Source: an uncultured Oscillospiraceae bacterium (lineage in GTDB: Bacteria; Bacillota; Clostridia; Oscillospirales; Ruminococcaceae). Taken from it: DNA of 38,190 bases. Within the stretch, counting starts at the first letter, position 1. Each line of letters opens with the position of its first letter. The stretch lies in the NCBI GenBank assembly GCA_934463345.1, contig CAKSJL010000011.1:1-38190 (forward strand). The letters are read 5' to 3'. The position numbers were made by a program, and so were the translations under genes. Below are positions 8,242 through 16,211 of the stretch, piece by piece. Below the pieces are notes generated by a model. That model was not told the origin of the DNA, made no database searches, and was given only the letters and a program-made list of their open reading frames with translations.

Positions 8242-10698
8242 TTAGTCCTCCTTATTCTTCTGACTGTTTTCTCTGCCGGAGCAGAGGTTTTCTTCATATA
8301 TGCTCTGGAGCTTCAGAGGCTGCGGATCGTCGTAATCATAGAAGTGAACGTGTCCGCCGCCCGCCTTGTTCTTTCTCATCAGAAACAGGTAAAGTCCAAA
8401 CAGCATAATGCCGCTCAGTGATATCATAAGTCCTTCTTTAAGACCCGGAGTCTCATAGCGGAACTCAATTTTATTTTCGCCCTGTTCAGCCTTTACAGCC
8501 ATAAATCCGTAGCTTACCCTTTCAACGTCAGCAGGCTTTCCGTTTACATATGCCGTCCAGCCGTCATCGTAAGGAACGCTGAAAAATACAAGCTTTGAGC
8601 TGTCGAGCGTAATTTCTGCGTTAAAGCCGTGGGAATCGTAAGTGAAGCTGGAGCATGCGTTTTCTGAAAGCTTTTTACAGTCCTCAAGATATTTCATGCC
8701 GTTTAAACCGACAGCCTTTTCGGCAGGCAGACTTGTTATTATATCAGAATACTTTTCAGCCTGTTCCTTGTCAAGGACCAATGCTCTTGTAAGTATTCTT
8801 TCCTTTGTCTGGTCTGTGTATTTTTCGGTTATATCTGTAGTTATATAATTGTCATAGGTAAATCCCATTGGAATATAGTATTCATTTTCGTATATATAAA
8901 ATCCGTTCTGTTCGGCTATGTACTTAAAGCCCGGCAGACTTATCGTATAGTCATAGGTGTCTTTTTTTCCTGAATAGACCTTGTCAAAATAGTACTTTAC
9001 AGAGAAAAGTCCTCTCAGCGCATAGTTGTCAAGAGGCGCTCTTGACGCAACGTCACGGGTAACTCCTATTTCTGAGTAAAACTGCATAATGCTTCCCGGA
9101 ACAATGCTCTGGAATGTTCTCATTGAGGAAAGTCCCCAGAACATAGGGTAGTTGTCATAATTCTCTGAGATATCGATACGGTAATACTGGTTTTCCTGAT
9201 CCTCCAGTTGTAGATTCTCACTTCCATGTATACCGTTGTTTATGAAGATCTGGTTGTAAGGACCTATCATTGCACCGAAGTATTCAACAGCCGCTGTACA
9301 TGCAATACAGCAGATAAGCACTGAAACGACAGCTTTGGTCATAAAAGGCTTCCGGTTCATTCTGAGCTGGTTCAGATACCATAAAACAGCCAGTCCGGCA
9401 AAGCATATCACAATTGTTATTGCAAAGTGGATCCTGTAGTTTTCAAAGTGGAACCAGACAATATCTCCGTTTTCATCCTTTTTAGGGAACAGTGAGATCA
9501 GGCTGAATGCGGCAAGCATTGCTCCGCAGAGCTTTATTCCGCCCTTTAGGTCAATTCTTGTATCGTCAAAAACCTGTGCGGTCATCATTGCCATTATGAG
9601 AACAGGCATATAGTACCATCTTGCATAATATGAGCTGTTAAACGCATAGAATGAACAGTTGAGAATCGGTATAAAGGCAAAGATGATGCAGACGGTAACA
9701 AGTCTTTTTGCCCAGTGCTTTTTTCTTGAACGTATAAATGCTATAACGCCTGCCATTGAGAACATCGGCAGATAGCCGCCGATAGACGACCACTTTCCTC
9801 CGTCCGAGCTGAAAAGGTTAGGTCTTGCCGGAACGTCGGGAATCATAAAGAAGCTTTGTATTATCCTGAGTATTCTGGTGCGGTCATTATAGGCTACAAG
9901 GCTCAGACCATATAGACGTTCGTTTATTCTGTAGTTTCCGAGGATTGCAAGTGCGGCAGGAAGAAGCATTGCACAGGCAATCATAACGCCTAATACAGCT
10001 TCAATGACAAGAGAGAAAAACTTTTTCCAGGTGATTTCAAAATCCGGCGATTTAAGTCTTACAAGGAAGTATATTACAAGGAAAACAGCCTGACCTGTAA
10101 AGAAAAAGTAATTTATTATTCCCATGAGTGCAACGGAAAGCGCAAAAACGCCTCTTCGGTTGTTGTTTACACGTTCTTCCATTGCAATCAGCATAAGAGG
10201 GAAAAATGCAGTTACGTCATGAAAATGATTAAAGAATATGTTGTATATCTGGAAACCGGAGAATGAATAAAGGAGTCCTCCGATAAGGGCGGCATTCTTG
10301 CCTCTTACAAATCGTCTTATGTAGGCGTATGCAGTCATGGAGGCGACTCCGAATTTCATAGCCAGCAGAACCGGCATAGAAAATGTGACCAGTGACTGCG
10401 GCAGGGGGATAGTCAGCCAGAAAAACGGACTTCCGAGCAGATAAAACGAATATGAACCAAGGAAGTTTGCGCCGAGGTCTGTGCCCCAGTCCCATCCTAA
10501 GCCTTCGCTTTTTATAAATTCATGCGCATGATTATAAAAGGGGATCTGCTGCGAATTGTAATCTCCGTAGTAGATATAGTATCCGCCGTTATAGATAAGA
10601 AGCGGAATTATTACAAGAAGAAATGCGCAGAAGCCCAAAACAAATGCAGTCAGGTATTTTTCCTGCTTTTTTGAAGAGAGCGGAGAGTTGATTTTCAA
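8242..10698 (-). CDS. YfhO family multi-spanning membrane protein
   Basis: Large polytopic protein of 818 residues. The first helix is at about 17-38, followed by the conserved extracytoplasmic YYGDYNSQQIPFYNH loop (43-57), then about a dozen more hydrophobic segments. A large extracytoplasmic domain occupies roughly 490-760 (with YYRIDISE, FSVPYDDGWTAYVNGK), and a final helix near 770-790 is followed by a charged tail. This is the architecture of YfhO (Pfam YfhO), GT-C-fold proteins implicated in glycosylating teichoic acids in Bacillus and Listeria. The start is TTG at 10698: an in-frame TGA lies two codons upstream and AAAGGA precedes it by about 9 nt, whereas the nearby ATG (10705) is out of frame. 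Upstream on the same strand are a fold-back repeat and a phosphoesterase gene; the Nudix gene follows 3 bp downstream. Confidence 0.9.
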   Translation of the reverse strand: MKINSPLSSKKQEKYLTAFVLGFCAFLLVIIPLLIYNGGYYIYYGDYNSQQIPFYNHAHEFIKSEGLGWDWGTDLGANFLGSYSFYLLGSPFFWLTIPLPQSLVTFSMPVLLAMKFGVASMTAYAYIRRFVRGKNAALIGGLLYSFSGFQIYNIFFNHFHDVTAFFPLMLIAMEERVNNNRRGVFALSVALMGIINYFFFTGQAVFLVIYFLVRLKSPDFEITWKKFFSLVIEAVLGVMIACAMLLPAALAILGNYRINERLYGLSLVAYNDRTRILRIIQSFFMIPDVPARPNLFSSDGGKWSSIGGYLPMFSMAGVIAFIRSRKKHWAKRLVTVCIIFAFIPILNCSFYAFNSSYYARWYYMPVLIMAMMTAQVFDDTRIDLKGGIKLCGAMLAAFSLISLFPKKDENGDIVWFHFENYRIHFAITIVICFAGLAVLWYLNQLRMNRKPFMTKAVVSVLICCIACTAAVEYFGAMIGPYNQIFINNGIHGSENLQLEDQENQYYRIDISENYDNYPMFWGLSSMRTFQSIVPGSIMQFYSEIGVTRDVASRAPLDNYALRGLFSVKYYFDKVYSGKKDTYDYTISLPGFKYIAEQNGFYIYENEYYIPMGFTYDNYITTDITEKYTDQTKERILTRALVLDKEQAEKYSDIITSLPAEKAVGLNGMKYLEDCKKLSENACSSFTYDSHGFNAEITLDSSKLVFFSVPYDDGWTAYVNGKPADVERVSYGFMAVKAEQGENKIEFRYETPGLKEGLMISLSGIMLFGLYLFLMRKNKAGGGHVHFYDYDDPQPLKLQSIYEENLCSGRENSQKNKED

Positions 10699-10748
10699 GT
10701 GTCATTTTCCTTTCTTTTGCAGCTTTACTTTCAGCTGTGTTTTGTTTT

Positions 10749-10912
10749 AGAACCTGTCTTCACAAGCGTATGCGCATGTCTTTCCAGCAAATTTTTTTGC
10801 ATACTGCGTTAAAAATGCTTGCCATACACAAGTGTGCCTGCACATTTTTGTCTTGCTTGCGTAAAAATTGTGCTTGGAAATCCGCACACATATCTTGTGA
10901 AGGCGGGTTCTT
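10749..10912 (+). repeat. Fold-back repeat, copy A (164 bp)
   Basis: First of four copies of a 162-165 bp element. It begins AGAACCTGTCTTCACAAG and ends in the inverse complement of nearly the same 18-mer (here CTTGTGAAGGCGGGTTCTT). The two halves are imperfectly complementary over almost the whole length, around a centre CCATACACAAGTGTGCC, so the element can fold into a single long hairpin. It lies in the 257-bp gap between the phosphoesterase gene (upstream) and the yfhO-like gene (downstream), both leftward. No transposase is visible. Open frames in it, on both strands, are by-products of the repeat. Confidence 0.92.
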
Positions 10913-10955
10913 AAAGGGGATATGCACAGTCTGAAGCGGTGCTGAGTATAATATA

Positions 10956-11432
10956 TCAGAGGTCAATTATGCTGGGCATAATGCCGGATTCAGAAACGTC
11001 TATAATTCCGAAGGAAGGCTTTCTGCCGTCTCTCGGGCATGAGGTGCTTCCCGGATTCATAATATAGAGGCCGTTTTCGTAGGAACAGAAGCGTTCATGC
11101 GTGTGGCCGTAAAGTGCAACATTTGCGCCGAGACTTTCCGCCTTTTTTCTGAGCGTGTCAAGAGAATATCTGACATTGTAACAATGACCATGAGTTGCGA
11201 AAATACGGCAGTTATCAGCCGGCATAAGGAAAACTTCATTTTCACTGATGCTTGCAAAATCGCAGTTTCCTTTGACATGGACTATGTTTTTGTCAGGGAA
11301 TTTTCTGGCGATCATATCAAGCTCTCTTTCACCGTCGCCAAGGTGTATATAACAATCGGCGTAAAAATCTGAAAAGATTCTGTCAAGGGAAGCAAAGCTT
11401 CCATGAGAATCAGACATAACAATTATCTTCAT
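10956..11432 (-). CDS. YfcE/MJ0936-type metallophosphodiesterase
   Basis: Calcineurin-like phosphodiesterase of 158 residues. All metal-ligand motifs are visible: DSHG (Asp8, His10), GDGE (Asp33), GNCD (Asn56), THGH (His81), GHTH (His110, His112), and NPGS afterwards. I chose ATG 11432 because GGAGG lies 7 nt upstream; an in-frame start at 11453 precedes the ribosome binding site. Relatives such as E. coli YfcE hydrolyse bis-p-nitrophenyl phosphate in vitro, and the natural substrate is unknown. It has its own promoter and is divergent from the next gene. The yfhO-like gene lies downstream beyond repeat copy A. Confidence 0.92.
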   Translation of the reverse strand: MKIIVMSDSHGSFASLDRIFSDFYADCYIHLGDGERELDMIARKFPDKNIVHVKGNCDFASISENEVFLMPADNCRIFATHGHCYNVRYSLDTLRKKAESLGANVALYGHTHERFCSYENGLYIMNPGSTSCPRDGRKPSFGIIDVSESGIMPSIIDL

Positions 11433-11474
11433 GATTTTCCTCCATCTGATCAAAATAAGGTTATATATAAAAAA

Positions 11475-11503
11475 ATTATATCATAAATATAGAGTAATTA
11501 CAA
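11475..11503 (-). promoter_or_regulatory. Predicted promoter of the phosphodiesterase gene
   Basis: On the minus strand, TTGTAA (11503-11498), 17-nt spacer, TATAAT (11480-11475), 42 bp upstream of the ATG. Perfect -10. Confidence 0.6.
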
Positions 11504-11562
11504 TGGTTTTTATGCTGTTTTGAGAAAAGAAACGGCAAATATTTTTTGGAGTGTGTTTACTT

Positions 11563-11808
11563 ATGGCAAATATTGATCCATCCAAGGTAGATGAGCTGTT
11601 AAAGGTTGCAGGGAAAAAGCTCGGCGTACCTCCGGAGGAACTGAAAAAACAGCTTGAATCCGGAAAATTTGACGCTGCGCTGAAAAATATGAGTAAAAGC
11701 GACGCAGCCAAGTTCAATCAGGTCATGAAAAATCCGAAGCTTATAGAAAAACTGATTTCTGCTCCGCAGGCACAGGCGCTTTACAAGAAGCTCACCGGCG
11801 GAAAATAA
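11563..11808 (+). CDS. Conserved small helical protein of unknown function
   Basis: Product of 81 residues (starting MANIDPSKVDELL), acidic/basic mixed, Lys-rich and almost certainly all helical, with no membrane segment or cysteine. I chose ATG 11563 over GTG 11551 because the latter leaves no room after the TTTGGAG site. The sequence VAGKKLGVPPEELKKQLESGKF, then VMKNPKLIEKLISAPQAQALYKKLTGGK, suggests two helix-hairpin units. It opens a run of four rightward small genes ending in a BofA-like protein, 67 bp before the next. I do not know a function. Confidence 0.75.
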   Translation: MANIDPSKVDELLKVAGKKLGVPPEELKKQLESGKFDAALKNMSKSDAAKFNQVMKNPKLIEKLISAPQAQALYKKLTGGK

Positions 11809-11875
11809 TTAGGGCAGCACTGTACAAAACCTGTCTGTCGGCTTTGTATGGTATTGCTTATTCAGATCCTGAAAG

Positions 11876-12277
11876 ATGAATGAGAGGGGAGGACTTCCGG
11901 AAAATATGGACGATATAATGGGAAAAATTCAGGAGGTTCTTGCTGATGAGGAGAGCATGAAGCAGCTTAACGAGCTTGCTTCATCCCTTTTTTCATCCGG
12001 GGACAGCTCAGATTCAGAAGAGTCGGCAGAAGAGACTGCATCACAGGAGAGTGGCAGTGATGACGACAGCAGCGGATTTGATCTCAGCAAGCTTCTGATG
12101 ATAGGTCAGTTGATGAGTACAGCGTCAAACGACAAAAATGCCGAACTGCTCACAGCATTAAAGCCGCTTTTGAGGGAAGAACGTCAGGCAAGGGTTGACA
12201 AGGCAATTAAAATAATGAAGCTTCTGGCGGTCTGGGGAGTTTTAAAGGAAAGTGGAATGCTCAATGATTTTTTCTGA
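11876..12277 (+). CDS. Conserved hypothetical protein of the small-gene run
   Basis: Product of 133 residues from ATG 11876; a start at 11906 (123 residues, MDDIMGKIQEVL) is as likely because GGGGAGG lies 13 nt before it while 11876 has no clear site. The N-terminal 35 residues and the C-terminal 60 look helical. They are separated by an acidic, Ser/Glu-rich low-complexity linker (about 41-66: many S, D, E). The C-terminal part includes LLTALKPLLREERQARVDKAIKIMKLLAVWGVLKESGML. As I recall, similar proteins sit beside sporulation-type genes in clostridia, but no function is known to me. The next gene begins 16 bp downstream. Confidence 0.75.
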   Translation: MNERGGLPENMDDIMGKIQEVLADEESMKQLNELASSLFSSGDSSDSEESAEETASQESGSDDDSSGFDLSKLLMIGQLMSTASNDKNAELLTALKPLLREERQARVDKAIKIMKLLAVWGVLKESGMLNDFF

Positions 12278-12293
12278 CGGGAGGGAATAGGTG

Positions 12294-12680
12294 ATGAATT
12301 ACAGGAATTCTGACAGTATGCGCAGAGACGCATTAAGGCGCACAAGGGAGATGCACAGACAGAATACGGGATTTGCACAGATGAATGTACAAGCACAGAA
12401 CAGACAGCCGTCAGTTAATATTCCTGCTTCCGGTCAGGATGTGAGAGATAAGCCGCAGCTGGAGTCTGAAAAGTCGTCAGGCTCTGAGAAAAAAACTTAC
12501 GGCAAAGCGGCAGATCCCGGAGAAAAAAAAAGCATGGGGTTTGACAGCCTTTTTTCTGGTCTTTTTCATGACGGAAAGCCGGACAACGACAAAATAATAA
12601 TTATTGCGCTTATCGTGCTTCTTGCGAAGGAGGGCGCTGACATAAAGCTTTTGCTGGCGCTCGGATATATTTTAATGTAG
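12294..12680 (+). CDS. Conserved hypothetical protein with C-terminal hydrophobic hairpin
   Basis: Product of 128 residues. The first 80 are hydrophilic and probably disordered (Arg/Gln-rich start, then Ser/Lys/Glu-rich). The last 35 form a hydrophobic segment, DKIIIIALIVLLAKEGADIKLLLALGYILM in composition (written here in parts: DKIIIIALIVLL, KEGADIKLLLALGYILM). That end looks like a short membrane hairpin. GGGAGG precedes; GTG 12291 and ATG 12294 are adjacent in frame, and I prefer the ATG with 9 nt spacing. It lies between the acidic-linker gene (16 bp away) and the BofA-like gene (29 bp away). Function unknown. Confidence 0.72.
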   Translation: MNYRNSDSMRRDALRRTREMHRQNTGFAQMNVQAQNRQPSVNIPASGQDVRDKPQLESEKSSGSEKKTYGKAADPGEKKSMGFDSLFSGLFHDGKPDNDKIIIIALIVLLAKEGADIKLLLALGYILM

Positions 12681-12709
12681 GCGTATTGCCTGAAAACAGG
12701 AGATTTGAC

Positions 12710-12964
12710 ATGTACGGAATTATATATAAAGTAGTGTGGGCGATACTGGGGATAATAATGATTGTTTATTACGCCAAAAGAAAGCATACGGTGAGTTCGG
12801 CGTTGTTTGGCATGACAAGCGGTGCGGCGGCTCTCGTTCTTTTGCACTATTTCGGAGGATATATCGGGTATGCACCGCCGCTTAACCTTTTTAATACAGC
12901 TGTATCGCTCGTGCTTGGAATACCAGGCGCAGTGCTTGTTACAGCGGTTAACTTTTTCGGATAA
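12710..12964 (+). CDS. BofA-like pro-sigma-K processing inhibitor family protein
   Basis: Product of 84 residues with two to three membrane segments (about 3-22, 29-47 and 56-83). The C-terminal segment reads NLFNTAVSLVLGIPGAVLVTAVNFF; the LVLGIPG motif is the hallmark of BofA, which in Bacillus holds the intramembrane protease SpoIVFB inactive in the mother-cell-side forespore membrane. The ATG at 12710 has AGGAGA at 7 nt; an in-frame TTG at 12686 has none. It closes a four-gene rightward run. No SpoIVFA/SpoIVFB or sigK is in the window, so a sporulation role in this organism is inference only. Confidence 0.78.
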   Translation: MYGIIYKVVWAILGIIMIVYYAKRKHTVSSALFGMTSGAAALVLLHYFGGYIGYAPPLNLFNTAVSLVLGIPGAVLVTAVNFFG

Positions 12965-12979
12965 AGTATTGCTTCAATG

Positions 12980-13008
12980 TTGTTTCTTCGCAGCCGATAT
13001 GGTATAAT
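12980..13008 (+). promoter_or_regulatory. Possible upstream promoter of the mannanase gene
   Basis: TTGTTT, 17-nt spacer, TATAAT (13003-13008), in the 313-bp gap after the BofA-like gene. Weaker than the consensus promoter 60 bp further on. Confidence 0.4.
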
Positions 13009-13044
13009 TATTCCCGTAATGCATTTAAAAATCCATTGTCATCA

Positions 13045-13073
13045 TTGACAAATGATATTTGATTTGTTATAAT
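13045..13073 (+). promoter_or_regulatory. Consensus sigma-A promoter of the GH26 mannanase
   Basis: TTGACA (13045-13050), a 17-nt spacer and TATAAT (13068-13073): a full consensus match. Transcription would start near 13080, giving a leader of nearly 200 nt. That leader contains the whole of repeat copy B and ends in the ribosome binding site AAGGGAGAG directly after the repeat. Confidence 0.85.
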
Positions 13074-13099
13074 TAAATATATATTATGTGCAATTATTA

Positions 13100-13262
13100 A
13101 GAACCCGTCTTCACAAGCGTATGCGCACGTCTTTCCAGCAAATTTTTTCGCATACTGCGTTAAAAATACTTGCCGTACACAAGTATGCCTGCGCATTTTC
13201 ACCTTGTCTGCGTAAAAATTGTGCTTGGAAATCCGCACACATATCTTGTGAATACGGGTTCT
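13100..13262 (+). repeat. Fold-back repeat, copy B (163 bp), in mannanase leader
   Basis: Second copy, same orientation as copy A. It begins AGAACCCGTCTTCACAAG and ends CTTGTGAATACGGGTTCT, so the ends still pair although both differ from copy A: the change CTG to CCG at the left end is matched by GGG at the right. It lies between a consensus promoter and the GH26 start codon, 15 bp before the ATG, so it should be transcribed as a long hairpin in the 5' leader. Confidence 0.92.
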
Positions 13263-13277
13263 AAGGGAGAGTTTTAA

Positions 13278-15284
13278 ATGAACAAATTTTTGAAAAAGGC
13301 TGTACCGCTGCTTTCGGCTGCCGCTATGGCTTTGACAACATCTGCTGTATTGCCGCTGTCGGGCAGTGCAGAGGATCCGAACGTTATATTCCAGTCGGAA
13401 TGTGAAGATCTTGCTGAGGGTCTGCAGGTCTGGACTTCAATTTATCAAGACCAGCTTCCGGGCTATTCAGGTGATGGCTTTATCTACCTTACGAGTGATA
13501 CGGTAACATTCGAGGTGGAAGCGCCGGAGGAAGGCATGTATGAATTTGACGTCAGATTTGCGCAGATACTGAGCGAAGAGGGAAGAATGCAGACAATTGC
13601 TGTAAATGGTTCGGAATACAGTGCAGTTCTGCCGTACTCCAACGAATGGAAAGATTATCAGTTCGGAATATTCAGACTGAAAAAGGGCGTCAATACCATT
13701 CAACTTGTACCTAAATATGGTTATGCTGCGTTTGATACCATAACAATTAAAAAGGCTTCATTCCCGGAGCTTAAGGTTTCACCGCAGCTTACTGACAAGA
13801 AAGCTACCAAGGAAACACAGAGCCTTATGAATTATCTCTGTGACGTTTACGGAAACAATATTCTTTCCGGACAGCAGACTATTTACGGCGGAGGTCATAC
13901 AGTAAGCACTACTATACGATATGACGCAGCTACAGATACATGCGTTGACTCGGATGGCAACAAGTACAGCTTTGATGAGGCGGACAAGGCAACAGCTGAC
14001 GACGGTTCAACCTTTGTATGGAAGTGTGTGGGTGATGACGGTCAGGTTTATGGATATAATCAGCAGAACCGCAACTACACTTACTGTGAGTATGACAGAG
14101 AGCTGAAATACCTGAAAGAAACAGTTGGCGATATGCCGGCAATACAGGGCTTTGACTTCGGCGCAAACTGCCCTTGCTATCAGTGGGATGACGGTATTGT
14201 TGAGCGTATGATAGACTGGACAAACAACAAAAACGGTATCTGCACAGCTTCATGGCATATAAATGTTCCTACAGCTATGGCAGATTATACATTGGGTGAA
14301 CCTCTTGATTTCAGCAAAACAACATACAGCGAAAAGTGTGATTTCAGCCCGTCAAATGCCTATACGGAGGGAACTGCTGAATATGACTATTTCCAGCTTT
14401 GTATAAAGAATTTGGCGGAACAGCTTCAAAGACTTCAGGATGCAAATGTTCCGGTTTTATTCCGCCCTCTTCATGAAGCAGACGGAAATTACTCCAACGG
14501 CGGCGTATCATGGTTCTGGTGGGGCAAGGAAGGTCCGGAAGTTTACAATAATCTCTGGAAATTCCTCCGCAGCGAGCTTGAGGACAAGTACGGAATACAC
14601 AACCTTATCTGGGAGCAGAATCTGTATGCATGGTCGGACGCATCCGCTGAATGGTATACTGGAGACGATTATGTTGATATAGTCGGATATGACAAGTACA
14701 ACACACAGTATAACCGCCATGACGGCAATACAAGCGGTCCAAATCTTGACGCTGAATCGGGAATTTTCTGGAAGCTTTATAATACAGTCAAGGGCAACAA
14801 GATGGTTTCAATGCCTGAAAATGATACGATTCCTTCACTTGATAATATTCAGATAGAGGAAGCCGGCTGGCTCTATTTCTGTCCTTGGTATGATGAGGAA
14901 AGCTCGCCTAAATTCATATCCGGTTCTGACTATCAGGATATCGACGAGCTGAAAAAGATATACACGAGCGATTACTGCATTACCTTGAGCGAGCTTCCTG
15001 ACTGGAAGAATTACGGCTCGGAGCAGCCGACAGATCCGGATATCGGTTTTATTCCTGGGGATGTCAACAGCGATAAGGCTGTCAATGTGTTCGATTCGAT
15101 AGCCATGAGAAGAAGGCTTATAGAGCTTTATCCTGACCCGGACGCAGATTACGCAGCTATGATGCCAGTTGTTTCACCTTTTGATGTGACAGGTGATGGA
15201 CAGGTAATGACTAATGATCTGGTACTTCTTAACGAATACATTCTCGGCAAGGATGTTGAATTGAAATATTACAAAGGCGAATAA
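13278..15284 (+). CDS. Secreted CBM35-GH26 beta-mannanase with C-terminal dockerin
   Basis: Extracellular endo-beta-1,4-mannanase, probably carried on a cellulosome. Of 668 residues: signal peptide 1-31 (KKAVPLLSAAAMALTTSA), CBM35-type beta-sandwich about 36-163 (FQSECEDL, then VNTIQLVPKYGYAAFDTITI), GH26 catalytic domain about 175-575, and a type I-like dockerin 594-668. Catalytic acid/base is Glu400 in RPLHEADG; the nucleophile is Glu514 in SMPENDTIPS, both in the family-typical motif. The dockerin has two EF-hand-like loops, GDVNSDKAVNVFD and FDVTGDGQVMTND. An Asp- and Tyr-rich insertion (about 215-270) follows GGGH and is unlike GH26 members I remember. It is expressed from a consensus promoter with repeat copy B in the leader, and ends in a bidirectional terminator. 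Confidence 0.93.
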   Translation: MNKFLKKAVPLLSAAAMALTTSAVLPLSGSAEDPNVIFQSECEDLAEGLQVWTSIYQDQLPGYSGDGFIYLTSDTVTFEVEAPEEGMYEFDVRFAQILSEEGRMQTIAVNGSEYSAVLPYSNEWKDYQFGIFRLKKGVNTIQLVPKYGYAAFDTITIKKASFPELKVSPQLTDKKATKETQSLMNYLCDVYGNNILSGQQTIYGGGHTVSTTIRYDAATDTCVDSDGNKYSFDEADKATADDGSTFVWKCVGDDGQVYGYNQQNRNYTYCEYDRELKYLKETVGDMPAIQGFDFGANCPCYQWDDGIVERMIDWTNNKNGICTASWHINVPTAMADYTLGEPLDFSKTTYSEKCDFSPSNAYTEGTAEYDYFQLCIKNLAEQLQRLQDANVPVLFRPLHEADGNYSNGGVSWFWWGKEGPEVYNNLWKFLRSELEDKYGIHNLIWEQNLYAWSDASAEWYTGDDYVDIVGYDKYNTQYNRHDGNTSGPNLDAESGIFWKLYNTVKGNKMVSMPENDTIPSLDNIQIEEAGWLYFCPWYDEESSPKFISGSDYQDIDELKKIYTSDYCITLSELPDWKNYGSEQPTDPDIGFIPGDVNSDKAVNVFDSIAMRRRLIELYPDPDADYAAMMPVVSPFDVTGDGQVMTNDLVLLNEYILGKDVELKYYKGE

Positions 15285-15303
15285 AATAACCCTGTAAAGT
15301 AAA

Positions 15304-15347
15304 AATCCCGTACAGAACGGAATATCTGTACGGGATTCATTTTTATT
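15304..15347. terminator. Bidirectional terminator between mannanase and GLUG pseudogene
   Basis: A 12-bp stem (AATCCCGTACAG 15304-15315 with CTGTACGGGATT 15326-15337) with a 10-nt loop is flanked by AAAAA on the left and CATTTTTATT on the right, so it can serve both converging units. Confidence 0.85.
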
Positions 15348-16049
15348 ATAAATTTTCGTTTAAACTTTCGCTGTAAGCTGTTGCTGCCTGATGGTAATTG
15401 TAAATCGTCTTTACAAGATTTTTCAGGTTTTCGCTTGAATCTTTGTCGTCAAGAACAGATTTTGCATAAGTTAAAACGCTGCAATTTGACATGATTACAT
15501 TGCCGTTTATTGATATGGTTTGATTATACGATAGCTCACTTGCTATGATTGGGTCAGTGTCGATGTAGTAAATGGACGAATCGCCTTCAAACTGTTTTGG
15601 CTCGGCAGGATTATCATTGATTTTAAATCCTCTGGGAGTAACAGAATCGCTGAATTTGAAATAGTGTCTTAAAGTTGTTGCATGATTAAGCAGGAGCGTT
15701 GAACCGACATACTCAACGCCCTCCGGCATATTTGAGCTGTTGAAGTTCATGCTGTAATCCTTGAGGTCGTCAGCTGTAACGCCCTCCACTGGTTCAACAG
15801 TGCCGTTTTCGTCAAAATATGCTTTTGCCGTAGATTAAGCAGTAATTTGTAAAGTTAAGCATATCAGAATCTAATAGTATATTTGTCTTCTCCATTACAA
15901 TACTTATAAACCTTTTTGCCGTTCAGGACAGGACAATAAACATAATCATATTCTGCGATTTCATTCTGTTCCCAGAATTCTTCGTCTTTGCCCTGTGAAA
16001 GAAGAAATGCAACCTCGCCTCTTGAGAAATCTGCCCTGGATTTTAACTT
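15346..16049 (-). pseudogene. Decayed GLUG-type secreted protein gene (5'-truncated, internally deleted)
   Basis: Two separate pieces on the minus strand match the intact 877-residue GLUG protein at 25636-28269. The upstream piece (about 16049-15864) reads RGEVAFLLSQGKDEEFW ... CPVLNGKKVYK, like the SGEVAYLLS ... DYPVLKS ends of the GLUG blocks, and then stops. The downstream piece (15836-15346), in another frame, reads AKAYFDENGTVEPVEGVTADDLKDYSM, then YVGSTLLLNHATTLRHYFKF ... SVLTYAKSVLDDKDSSENLKNLVKTIYNY. It matches the C-terminus of the intact protein closely. The homology continues upstream of the first possible start codon in that piece, to an in-frame TAA. The signal peptide, the GLUG repeats and about 100-150 residues between the pieces are gone. 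Repeat copy C adjoins the 5' break. Confidence 0.85.
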
Positions 16050-16211
16050 AGAACCCGTCTTCACAAGATATGTGTGCGGATTTCCAAACACAATTTTTAC
16101 GCAGACAAGGCAAAAATGCGCAGGCATACTTGTGTATGGCAAGCATTTTTAACGCAGAATGAAAAAAAATTGCTGGAAAGACGTGCGCATACGCTTGTGA
16201 AGACAGGTTCT
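16050..16211 (-). repeat. Fold-back repeat, copy C (162 bp), inverted
   Basis: Third copy, in reverse orientation to A, B and D. It begins AGAACCCGTCTTCACAAGAT and ends CTTGTGAAGACAGGTTCT. Its left end touches the broken 5' end of the GLUG pseudogene, and its right end abuts the T-run of the glucokinase terminator (16212-16219). Confidence 0.92.

Noticed and set aside
10737..10966. Open frames over repeat copy A on both strands
   Set aside because: Related peptides appear in copies B and C (for example MRISKHNFYADK) only because the DNA repeat is conserved. Frames differ between copies and have no start context of their own.
15346..15789. An intact 147-residue protein gene
   Set aside because: The start would be an internal GTG with no site, and homology to the 877-residue paralogue continues upstream of it to a stop codon, so it is a remnant.
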